The notes under the pieces were generated by a model. The model had not been told where the DNA came from, searched no databases, and saw only the letters and a program-made list of their open reading frames with translations. Made by a program: the position numbers and the translations under genes. DNA of 64,000 nt, from contig NZ_CP015225.1 in assembly GCF_001623525.1 (NCBI RefSeq), forward strand, positions 6,584,501-6,648,500. Direction: 5' to 3'. This DNA is from Pseudomonas fluorescens. Lineage in GTDB: Bacteria; Pseudomonadota; Gammaproteobacteria; Pseudomonadales; Pseudomonadaceae. Below are positions 1-6,561 of this stretch, piece by piece (position 1 is the first letter of the stretch; every line of letters starts with the position of its first letter).

Positions 1-5
1 CGCCA
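1..5 (+). tRNA. 3' tip of a tRNA, probably a second tRNA-Asp copy (truncated by window edge)
   Basis: The window opens with CGCCA. This string and about 35 following bases closely match the 3' end and downstream flank of the complete tRNA-Asp at 275-351. The first bases are therefore read as the last acceptor base, discriminator G and CCA tail of another tRNA-Asp. Only five bases are present, so the identity rests on the shared flank. Confidence 0.6.
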
Positions 6-45
6 TATTCGGTTACCTGGAACACTGAACGCCAGGTCACCACGG

Positions 46-69
46 AAAGCCCGCTCACGCGGGCTTTTT
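46..69 (+). terminator. Rho-independent terminator after the upstream tRNA
   Basis: A 9-bp stem (AAAGCCCGC / GCGGGCTTT) with a short TCAC loop is followed by a T run. It lies about 40 bases after the CCA end of the truncated tRNA. The complete tRNA-Asp is followed by a nearly identical arrangement, which suggests duplication of a tRNA-terminator cassette. Confidence 0.85.
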
Positions 70-181
70 GCTGTTTGCAGTTCCTGTGGTGTGCGTTGCT
101 CATGTTTTTTTGCTGAATTTGCTAATTAAATCAGCACGTTAAGAAAAACTGTGAGAGAATGCGCCCCGCATCGAAAGTGAA
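70..181 (+). other. Spacer holding the presumed tRNA-Val/tRNA-Asp promoter
   Basis: The stretch between the first terminator and tRNA-Val is AT-rich up to about 160, then contains a GC-rich block (GCGCCCCGC) of the kind seen as a discriminator in stable-RNA promoters. GAGAAT at 155-160 is a possible -10. No convincing -35 hexamer was found, so the exact promoter is not called. Confidence 0.35.
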
Positions 182-257
182 GGGTGATTAGCTCAGCTGG
201 GAGAGCGTCTGCCTTACAAGCAGAATGTCGGCGGTTCGATCCCGTCATCACCCACCA
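182..257 (+). tRNA. tRNA-Val (anticodon TAC)
   Basis: This is a complete 76-nt cloverleaf. The acceptor stem GGGTGAT pairs with ATCACCC, followed by discriminator A and an encoded CCA at 255-257. The anticodon stem TCTGC/GCAGA encloses the loop CTTACAA, giving anticodon TAC (valine). The T arm carries GGTTCGATCC. It sits 17 bp upstream of tRNA-Asp and probably shares its transcript, which would end at the terminator near 391-419. Confidence 0.97.
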
Positions 258-274
258 AACTTTCAGTGTTACGC

Positions 275-351
275 GCAGCGGTAGTTCAGTCGGTTAGAAT
301 ACCGGCCTGTCACGCCGGGGGTCGCGGGTTCGAGTCCCGTCCGCTGCGCCA
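275..351 (+). tRNA. tRNA-Asp (anticodon GTC)
   Basis: This is a complete 77-nt cloverleaf. The acceptor stem GCAGCGG pairs with CCGCTGC, with discriminator G and an encoded CCA at 349-351. The anticodon loop contains GTC (aspartate), between CCGGC and GCCGG. The T arm is GCGGGTTCGAGTCCCGT. The 3' flank is almost repeated at the start of the window, so at least two copies of this tRNA lie close together. Confidence 0.97.
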
Positions 352-390
352 TATTCGGTTATCTGGAATGCTGAACGCCAGGTACCAACA

Positions 391-419
391 AAAAGCCCGC
401 TCATTGAGCGGGCTTTTTG
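391..419 (+). terminator. Bidirectional terminator between tRNA-Asp and the catalase-like gene
   Basis: AAAAGCCCGCTCA pairs with TGAGCGGGCTTTT, flanked by A residues on the left and T residues on the right. It can therefore end the tRNA transcript on the plus strand and the catalase-like gene arriving on the minus strand, whose stop codon lies about 20 bp away. Confidence 0.85.
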
Positions 420-440
420 CTGTCTGGCATTTGCCTGCCT

Positions 441-1577
441 CTATTGCTCGGCGTTACGGCTGTGACGGTAGTCGCTGACCGCCTCATACACCGCTTTACG
501 CAAGCGATTGATCCCACCAATAGGCCGATGCGCCTCAATGCCGAACCAAGGATTGAACGACTGATTATCACAAGCCAGGTTCAGCTTGGGCGTATCAAAA
601 TCCTGAGCCGGAACCTTGATCCGTGCCACGGTCTCGAACGGCGCATCACTTTCCTGCCATTCAATACTGGTGTCTTCGATCGGCATGTACTTGCTCGGAT
701 CCTGGCGCTGGATCTGCAAGACAAAACACGCCGGCACCCGATCTGTGGATAACTGCTGGTTCAATGCGCTACGCAAGAAGTTCGGCAGGTCCTGGTTCTG
801 GGCCGGCAAGGTGTAGCTTGGGCAACTGTCCGGATCCGGTGCGACGCGAAACTTGGCGTTGGCCTCACCGAACTTATAGGGCGATACCGAGAAGTAAGTG
901 GTCTGGGTCGGACTGGCCGGTGGCGGTGAGAGGGTCGCCAGGGCGATGAATAAATGCCGAATCTGCCAACTGCGCGGGTCGAGGCTCGGAAAAAAGGCCA
1001 TCGCCTTTTTCCCGTCAGCCTGAGCCGCCACATTCTGACGATATTCGGCGACATCACTGACAAAGAAGTTCGGATGGTTGAACATCACGAAATCCTGCTC
1101 ACCTTGTGATTGCCGATCAGCGAGCAGTTGCTTGCCCGGTACGTTCGTCAGCTTGATCGCCATCCCCCGTGCATCGCGCAGGCTGTCGAACTGCGGATAG
1201 GCGTTGCCGTTGGACAGGCGAATCGTCGCCTGCCAGACCTTCCCCGGCTCGGCGAATACCCCTTGGCGCAATGGTGCCGGCAGGTCGCTCGGTACCTGGA
1301 CTTCGGCCATGACACAGCCGTGGGCCTTGGCGTGGGCATCGCGCAGATAACGCGTGCTTTCGCGGTGCTGATCGACGATGCGAATAGCGGTCTGGATGAT
1401 GTCCTGGGTCATGGCCGCTTCGCCGGGCGCCACCTGTTCCTTGTCCGGGACCGGTCCCTTGTGTTGCCAGGCAAACCAGGCCGTGGACAGTGCCCAGCCG
1501 AGCAGCCCGATGCCCAGCAGCCACAGGAGCGTCTTGCCCAAAAAGGCACCGAGGCGCAGCCAGAGCGTGATCAACAT
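441..1577 (-). CDS. Membrane-anchored catalase-family heme protein
   Basis: The 378-residue protein has one hydrophobic segment at about residues 10-37, then a catalase-like domain. Recognisable catalase signatures are DAHAKAHG around residue 82 (candidate distal His), DARGMAIKL around 135-143 and QDFVMFNHPNFFV around 161-173. The classical proximal Tyr heme-ligand motif is not evident, and the protein is shorter than typical catalases (about 480 or more). This fits the small catalase-like subgroup often annotated only as catalase family protein. The ATG at 1577 has AAGGAAG just upstream. It lies 31 bp after the di-heme cytochrome gene on the same strand, so the two probably form an operon for periplasmic peroxide handling (inference). 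Actual catalase activity is not certain. Confidence 0.85.
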   Translation of the reverse strand: MLITLWLRLGAFLGKTLLWLLGIGLLGWALSTAWFAWQHKGPVPDKEQVAPGEAAMTQDIIQTAIRIVDQHRESTRYLRDAHAKAHGCVMAEVQVPSDLPAPLRQGVFAEPGKVWQATIRLSNGNAYPQFDSLRDARGMAIKLTNVPGKQLLADRQSQGEQDFVMFNHPNFFVSDVAEYRQNVAAQADGKKAMAFFPSLDPRSWQIRHLFIALATLSPPPASPTQTTYFSVSPYKFGEANAKFRVAPDPDSCPSYTLPAQNQDLPNFLRSALNQQLSTDRVPACFVLQIQRQDPSKYMPIEDTSIEWQESDAPFETVARIKVPAQDFDTPKLNLACDNQSFNPWFGIEAHRPIGGINRLRKAVYEAVSDYRHSRNAEQ

Positions 1578-1608
1578 TGAAACTTCCTTTTACCTGTGGG
1601 GTTCATCA

Positions 1609-3414
1609 TTACAGTTGCGACTCCAATGGCCCGCCCAGCACCTTTAAATACTCCAGCAAGGCCCAGCGTTCCTGTGGTTGCAGCAAGCGGCCAATGACGC
1701 CATTGCCTCGCTCGCCCGCGCGGAATTCATGGCCGCTGTTGTGGTTGCCGGTAATGCGGGTATCGAAGAGAAAACCGTTGGTAAAGGCTTCGGTGCGATA
1801 GCCCAGGTGGCGCGGGTCGTATTCGAAGTTGCCTTTATAGAACGTGGTCGCGCGCTCATCCTGGGGGGACAGCAGTTGATAGATCGTCGGCACCGAGCCG
1901 TTGTGCAGGAACGGTGGCGTGGCCCAGACACCCGCCAGTGGCCGGGCTTTGTAGGCGCGCAATTCACGTACGCCGATGGGCAAGCCGAAACCGTCCAGCG
2001 CCGGGCGCTCGGCGGGGGTGACGCCGGCGTCGCGGTAAGCGCGGTTTTCGACGAATGCCGTCACGTAGGCCAGGCCTTTGGCGACCGAGAGTTGACTCAG
2101 GTCCAGCGGTTCTGTTGGGGTCGGGTGCAGTTGCACTTCCAGCTTCGCCAGCTCGGCCGGATCCCACTGCAGGCTGGTCAGGTCGAAGCGGTGATCGGCG
2201 ATGTTATTGGCAGTGCCCGGGTCGGTGCCGATCACCTGCACGGGCAGCATGTGCAATTGCTGGACCGGCCTGTCGGGCCCTTGGACCACCTTGGGTACAT
2301 GGCAGCCGACGCAGTTTTCGGTAAACAGTGCCCGGCCCTTGGCGGCCAGCGGTTTGTCGATTGGGCCCAGTAGCGCTTGCGGCCATACAGGCGGTTTGAG
2401 CAGTTGCAGGGTCTCTTCGATCTTGTTCAAGTCGCGCACACGCACGCTGGAGGGGTATCGCGCATCGCCCTGCAGCGGTTTGCCTTGGGCGTCGAAGAAA
2501 TTCAGCGTGGCGCCGACCCCCAACGCCTCACCGACGTTGCGGGCCATCGGTTGCTGGGCCGATCCGTTCCACTGCACCCAGTCGAATGTCCATATGTCCC
2601 ACAACTGCGGGTAATCCACGGGGGCGTTGGCCACCCGGTAGTTTTGCGGCGAAATGGCGTCGCCGAAGCTGGCATTGGCGATACGACCGAAGGCGTCGGT
2701 ACGGCCAGGCCCTTCTTCGGTGGGGTAGAGGCCACGATGGGTGTCGTTCCAGGCCACCCGCAGGAACGTGTCCAGGGAGGCCTTGAAGGCCTTGCGCAAT
2801 TCCTCGTGGCGGGCTTCGTAGTCCTTGCCCAGCACTTTGCGGGCGAAGCGCTCGAATTTCCAAGGGTTGTAGTAGGTAGACGCCAGACTGGCGACCAATG
2901 CTTGTCCGAAACTGCCACCGCGTAATGTAGGAACACTGGAGGGCAGCACGTGCTGAGCCGTGCCGCCGTCGATCCGTATTGCCTGGCCCTTGAAGCGCAA
3001 TTCGCCGGTATGGCACGCCGCGCAAGTGATATCCAGGAACTGCTCGGTGCTGCCCGGGTTCTGGTGCCGCGCAAACCCTACCGGCAAGTTGCCGGGATTG
3101 GCCGACGAGGCTTTCTGCGCCGGATCGACCAGGAACCCAAAGCGCGCCAGGTACTCGGGCGATGCGAAGCGTTGTTGTGAAAACGGTAATTCGAGGGCGG
3201 TGAACCAGTCGTAGCGCAGGCCTTTGACCTGGGTGCCCTGGGGTGTGAAGTAATACGTCTGGCGCTCGGCGGCACTCCATTGGTCCAGGTAATTCACCTG
3301 TTCGACGGGCGTGTAGAACGGCAAGCGAGGATTGGCGACGTAATAAAGCACCACGGCCACGACAATGATCAGCAGCGCGAGGAGCAGCAAGAGGATGCGA
3401 GAGAGAAGGCGCAC
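1609..3414 (-). CDS. Membrane-anchored di-heme cytochrome c (cytochrome c peroxidase-related)
   Basis: This is a 601-residue protein with an N-terminal membrane anchor (residues about 5-26) and two c-type heme-binding motifs, CAACH at 131-135 and CVGCH at 368-372, placing the bulk of it in the periplasm. A late TPPFLHNGSVPTI-like stretch is typical of di-heme cytochrome c peroxidase relatives. It is much longer than classical CcpA (about 320-350). The start is GTG at 3414, with AAGGAC 8-9 bases upstream. It is the first gene of a likely two-gene operon with the catalase-like protein. Electron donor and substrate are unknown. Confidence 0.87.
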   Translation of the reverse strand: MRLLSRILLLLLALLIIVVAVVLYYVANPRLPFYTPVEQVNYLDQWSAAERQTYYFTPQGTQVKGLRYDWFTALELPFSQQRFASPEYLARFGFLVDPAQKASSANPGNLPVGFARHQNPGSTEQFLDITCAACHTGELRFKGQAIRIDGGTAQHVLPSSVPTLRGGSFGQALVASLASTYYNPWKFERFARKVLGKDYEARHEELRKAFKASLDTFLRVAWNDTHRGLYPTEEGPGRTDAFGRIANASFGDAISPQNYRVANAPVDYPQLWDIWTFDWVQWNGSAQQPMARNVGEALGVGATLNFFDAQGKPLQGDARYPSSVRVRDLNKIEETLQLLKPPVWPQALLGPIDKPLAAKGRALFTENCVGCHVPKVVQGPDRPVQQLHMLPVQVIGTDPGTANNIADHRFDLTSLQWDPAELAKLEVQLHPTPTEPLDLSQLSVAKGLAYVTAFVENRAYRDAGVTPAERPALDGFGLPIGVRELRAYKARPLAGVWATPPFLHNGSVPTIYQLLSPQDERATTFYKGNFEYDPRHLGYRTEAFTNGFLFDTRITGNHNSGHEFRAGERGNGVIGRLLQPQERWALLEYLKVLGGPLESQL

Positions 3415-3683
3415 GGTAACGTCCTTGTTTTTTTGATAAGCCCTTATGCCTCAGTGCTGCGCGGCGGGCAAGTGGCCATTACCTCTGGCCTGTAGGGGAG
3501 CGGCAATTTGTCCCTGTACGTAACAGATGACAGATGCTTCATTCGTCCAGGCTTAAAAAGCGTTTGCGGACCTGAACTTATCATGACTTTGTGGCTCACA
3601 TGCCGGTAGCCATTGGTCGTGGCCGCCTGATAAGCTCGCGGCTTTATTCGATTGCCCTTTAGGCGCATGAACAAGGAAATAGC
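3415..3683. other. Divergent intergenic region (cytochrome / FKBP genes)
   Basis: This stretch of about 270 bp separates the minus-strand cytochrome operon from the plus-strand FKBP gene and must hold both promoters. No strong palindrome, repeat or small gene was recognised. Confidence 0.5.
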
Positions 3684-4397
3684 ATGAAACAGCATCGGTT
3701 GGCGGCGGCGGTGGCCCTGGTTGGCCTGGTACTCGCGGGTTGCGACTCGCAGACCAGCGTAGAGCTGAAGACCCCGGCGCAGAAAGCTTCCTACGGTATT
3801 GGCCTGAACATGGGCAAGAGCCTGGCTCAGGAAGGCATGGATGACCTGGACTCCAAAGCGGTCGCCCAGGGCATCGAAGATGCCGTCGGCAAGAAAGAAC
3901 AGAAGCTGAAAGACGAAGAACTGGTCGAAGCCTTTGCCGCGCTGCAAAAGCGTGCCGAAGAGCGCATGGCCAAGATGAGCGAAGAGTCGGCAGCCGCCGG
4001 CAAGAAATTCCTCGAAGAAAACGGCAAGAAAGCCGGTGTTACCACCACCGCTTCCGGCCTGCAGTACGAAGTGGTCAAGAAAGCCGACGGTCCACAGCCC
4101 AAGCCGACCGACGTAGTGACTGTTCACTACACCGGCAAGCTGACCAACGGCACTGTGTTCGACAGCTCCGTTGAACGTGGCAGCCCGATCGACCTGCCGG
4201 TCAGCGGCGTGATCCCGGGTTGGGTCGAAGGCCTGCAACTGATGCACGTCGGCGAGAAGTACAAGCTGTACATCCCGAGCGACCTGGCCTATGGCGCCCA
4301 GAGCCCGAGCCCGGCAATTCCGGCCAACTCGGTCCTGGTGTTCGACCTGGAACTGCTGGCGATCAAGGATCCGGCAAAAGAAGACGCAGCCAAGTAA
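3684..4397 (+). CDS. FKBP-type peptidyl-prolyl cis-trans isomerase, lipoprotein
   Basis: The 237-residue protein starts with a signal peptide ending in a lipobox LAGC (Cys20), so it should be lipid-anchored and face the periplasm. Residues about 25-125 form the helical FKBP N-terminal dimerisation domain (TPAQKASYGIGLNMGKSL). Residues about 130-232 form the FKBP catalytic domain, with VHYTGKLTNGTVFDSS and the VIPGW motif. It resembles FkpA/Mip-type folding catalysts, which isomerise X-Pro bonds in exported proteins. The ATG at 3684 has AAGGAAAT upstream. Confidence 0.93.
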   Translation: MKQHRLAAAVALVGLVLAGCDSQTSVELKTPAQKASYGIGLNMGKSLAQEGMDDLDSKAVAQGIEDAVGKKEQKLKDEELVEAFAALQKRAEERMAKMSEESAAAGKKFLEENGKKAGVTTTASGLQYEVVKKADGPQPKPTDVVTVHYTGKLTNGTVFDSSVERGSPIDLPVSGVIPGWVEGLQLMHVGEKYKLYIPSDLAYGAQSPSPAIPANSVLVFDLELLAIKDPAKEDAAK

Positions 4398-4412
4398 TCG
4401 CGTCTGCTATAA

Positions 4413-4444
4413 CGACAACGCCTCGCTCATGCGGGGCGTTGTCG
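4413..4444 (+). terminator. Hairpin after the FKBP gene, possible terminator
   Basis: CGACAACGCCTCGC pairs with GCGGGGCGTTGTCG around a TCAT loop (one G-T pair), 15 bp after the stop codon. No T run follows, so termination efficiency is uncertain. Confidence 0.55.
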
Positions 4445-4569
4445 CATCTGGGCTGCGGCAAAATGGCAAAAAAACCGAACGCACGATGCAGGGTATAGTC
4501 ATAGGCAATACAGGCGCTGTGGTAGACGCAGTCCGCCGGTCAAGTCAATGAAATATTGGGTTTTTTTAT

Positions 4570-4600
4570 GTGAGTAAAAAACGCCCGATCTAAGCCGGGC
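4570..4600 (-). terminator. Minus-strand terminator-like hairpin without an obvious upstream gene
   Basis: Read on the minus strand, GCCCG pairs with CGGGC around an 8-base loop, followed by G and six T residues. No minus-strand coding gene lies upstream: the next gene, ykvA-like at 4692, runs the other way. It may end a short RNA or an antisense transcript, or be a chance hairpin. Confidence 0.4.
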
Positions 4601-4649
4601 CCTTATGAAACAGGGGCTTCAGCGGTGAAATGCAGCTCTGTTCACAAGG

Positions 4650-4672
4650 TTATCCACAATTTGTGTGGATAA
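4650..4672. promoter_or_regulatory. Palindromic pair of consensus DnaA boxes
   Basis: TTATCCACA at 4650-4658 and its inverse TGTGGATAA at 4664-4672 are separated by 5 bp. Both are exact matches to the strict DnaA box. They lie 20 bp before the ATG of the YkvA-domain gene, where bound DnaA could block or tune transcription. A one-mismatch box (TTATCCACT) also occurs at 6376-6384. Confidence 0.6.
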
Positions 4673-4691
4673 CATTTCAGTCGGAGAAAAA

Positions 4692-5147
4692 ATGAAGGCT
4701 CCGTGGAATTTTGCGCGATTTCTGCCCTTGGCAGGCCGCCTGCTGGCCCGCGGTCGATTGCCGACGTTGCTGTTCGCCGTCGCCAGCAAGGGTGCCCGGG
4801 AGGGCGGACGACTGGGCAAACTCAAGGAGGACCTGCATCTGTTGCAGGCCTTGTGCCTGGCCTACTGGCGGGGCGAATACCGCGCTGTCAGCGCCAAGTC
4901 GATGCTGTCGGTGGTGGCAGGGCTCATGTATTTCCTCAGCCCCTTGGATGCGATTCCAGATATCTTGCCGATGTTTGGCATGTTCGACGATATCGCCGTG
5001 CTGGCCTGGGTCATGAAAACCCTCGACGTTGAACTCGAGGCTTTCCGCGCCTGGCGTTATCGGCAGTCGCCCGAAAAGCTTGCCCAGGTCGAAAGGCTTC
5101 CCGATACCCCGGAACAACTTCAACTCCAAGGTCAGAAAAAAACCTGA
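4692..5147 (+). CDS. YkvA family (DUF1232) protein
   Basis: The protein has 151 residues. The DUF1232 core holds a hydrophobic segment ending in SPLDAIPD (residues 83-90), then ILPMFGMFDD with paired aspartates, the hallmark of this family of small membrane-associated proteins of unknown function. The ATG at 4692 is preferred over an in-frame GTG at 4665 because TCGGAG precedes it and the GTG lies inside the DnaA-box palindrome. The gene stands alone between the FKBP gene and the HTH trio. Possible control by DnaA is inferred from the flanking sites only. Confidence 0.85.
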   Translation: MKAPWNFARFLPLAGRLLARGRLPTLLFAVASKGAREGGRLGKLKEDLHLLQALCLAYWRGEYRAVSAKSMLSVVAGLMYFLSPLDAIPDILPMFGMFDDIAVLAWVMKTLDVELEAFRAWRYRQSPEKLAQVERLPDTPEQLQLQGQKKT

Positions 5148-5261
5148 TTCGCTAGCACTTGCCCCAGAGAATTCATCGCCCCGCGACCTTAGCCGGTATT
5201 AGGATTACACTTCTAAGAAAAAAGGCTGTCTCGCTAAGTGTTGTTGTCCTACGGGGTAGAC

Positions 5262-5603
5262 ATGGATATTCAAATAATCACACGTGACGGAGAGCCCGAA
5301 TACGCGGTTTTGCCGTGGGATCAGTACCAGTCGTTGTTGAAGGCAGCAGGCATCGATCAAGCTCCGCCGCGCGAAGCGACAGTCCGTCACGCGGCGGCAC
5401 CGGGCCAGGTTCTCCCTGGCCTGGATCAATTACGCAGTTTACGCGAAGGGAAGGGCATCGCCATCGAGGCGCTGGCCCGCACGGTAGGTATCAGCCCGTC
5501 TTATCTGGCCTTGATCGAGAGCGGCGAGCGTCAGCCCGATGCCGCGATTCGGCGCAGTCTGGCCTGGGAGTTGACGGTGCCGGGTTGGAGGGAAGAGTCG
5601 TGA
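5262..5603 (+). CDS. XRE-family HTH regulator with antitoxin-like N-terminus
   Basis: The protein has 113 residues. The N-terminus (residues 1-27, with a DGEPEYAVLPWDQYQSLL stretch) resembles the fold-forming part of Phd/prevent-host-death antitoxins. Residues about 53-105 form a Cro/CI-type HTH (IEALARTVGISPSYLALIE). The ATG at 5262 is chosen over an in-frame GTG at 5238, which lacks a Shine-Dalgarno; GGGG precedes the ATG. The stop codon overlaps the next gene's GTG. It is probably a DNA-binding autoregulator of the three-gene unit (inference). Confidence 0.8.
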   Translation: MDIQIITRDGEPEYAVLPWDQYQSLLKAAGIDQAPPREATVRHAAAPGQVLPGLDQLRSLREGKGIAIEALARTVGISPSYLALIESGERQPDAAIRRSLAWELTVPGWREES

Positions 5604-5971
5604 GCGTACGCATCAGTCGGCAGCATTGGGATGGGTTGTTGGGTGAGTTGGACCAGGCGCGCCGCCAGCGGCATTTATTGACCTACCGCGCGTTGCTGGA
5701 GCGTCTGCAGTTGCCCAGTCCGGCCATGCAGACCTTGACTGCGGCCCTTGAACACCTGGCTGCGCTGGACGCCCGGGCGGAACAGCCGCTGCGCAGTTCA
5801 TTGGTGATCAGCCAGGGCGCCAGTCGGTTGCCGCGCACGGGGTTCTTCGAGTGTGTAGAACGCCTGGGGCGCTTTTCCGGGCCTTCCGATGGCGTCGCCG
5901 CTGCTTCCTGGCACGCTTCGGAAGTGGTCCGGGTATTTGAATACGAGTACCCCGAGTCGGCGGAGGCCTGA
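5600..5971 (+). CDS. Conserved-looking hypothetical protein in HTH operon
   Basis: A 123-residue protein with no family I recognise. It is hydrophilic, with an Ala/Leu-rich helical middle (HLAALDARAEQPLRSSL) and an acidic C-terminus (VFEYEYPESAEA). The GTG start at 5600 overlaps the HTH gene's TGA by 4 bases and has a strong GGAGGGAAG upstream, so translation is coupled. It ends directly against the next gene. Tight coupling to an HTH gene with a Phd-like tail allows a toxin-antitoxin-type reading, but nothing in the sequence shows a toxin fold. Confidence 0.75.
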   Translation: MSVRISRQHWDGLLGELDQARRQRHLLTYRALLERLQLPSPAMQTLTAALEHLAALDARAEQPLRSSLVISQGASRLPRTGFFECVERLGRFSGPSDGVAAASWHASEVVRVFEYEYPESAEA

Positions 5972-6373
5972 GTGCTCTGGCGACTCAAGGCGCGGGCCGG
6001 TTACTGGTTGGCGCGTCGGCTGTTTCACTGGTCCTGGTTCGTCCGTCAGCCGCGTGGCTGGGCCTGGCTCGAGGGGCAGTTCTCTCGCATGGCGAACTTG
6101 GGCGACGTCGGTGCGCAAAGCTTCTATGGGCATATCCTCACGTTTCGCGGCCAAGGGCTGGGCGCCCGGGAAGAAGGGATTCGCCTGTTGCGGCTGGCGG
6201 CATTGGCCGGTGATGGCAAGGCCGCCTACCAGGTTGGCGTGATCAGCCTGGCCGGCACAGCCAGCAAGGCGCCGGACCCGGCTGAAGCGGCGCGTTGGTG
6301 GACCTTGGCGGCGAAAGCCGGGCATCCGCTGGCCGAAATCAAGCTCAAATCACTTGAAGCTCGCTATCTCTAG
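5972..6373 (+). CDS. Sel1-repeat (TPR-like) protein
   Basis: A 133-residue protein starting at GTG 5972, immediately after the previous stop. Residues about 70-128 contain two Sel1-like repeats (GIRLLRLAALAGDGKAAYQVGV and EAARWWTLAAKAGHPLAEIKL), helical hairpins used for protein-protein contacts. The N-terminus is basic and Trp-rich, without a clear signal peptide. It is the third gene of an overlapping unit with the HTH regulator; its partner is unknown. Confidence 0.8.
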   Translation: MLWRLKARAGYWLARRLFHWSWFVRQPRGWAWLEGQFSRMANLGDVGAQSFYGHILTFRGQGLGAREEGIRLLRLAALAGDGKAAYQVGVISLAGTASKAPDPAEAARWWTLAAKAGHPLAEIKLKSLEARYL

Positions 6374-6561
6374 GGTTATCCACTGGCGATTCGTTGTGCA
6401 GGTCAGACGAATTTAGCGAATCGCCCTACGGGCTCTGTCTCCTCCCCCTGACTTAATTCCCCTGTCATCCCCGGCAAAGTCTCGCGCTCCCTGAGTGCTG
6501 CGAGACGTCTGCCCATGTTCGACCGTTTTTTCCTGCCAGCCCTTGAGCGAGCCCTGTCCTG

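Noticed and set aside
744..752. Consensus DnaA box (TGTGGATAA) inside the catalase-like gene
   Set aside because: Single site within coding sequence, with no partner box or promoter nearby; expected by chance at this window size.
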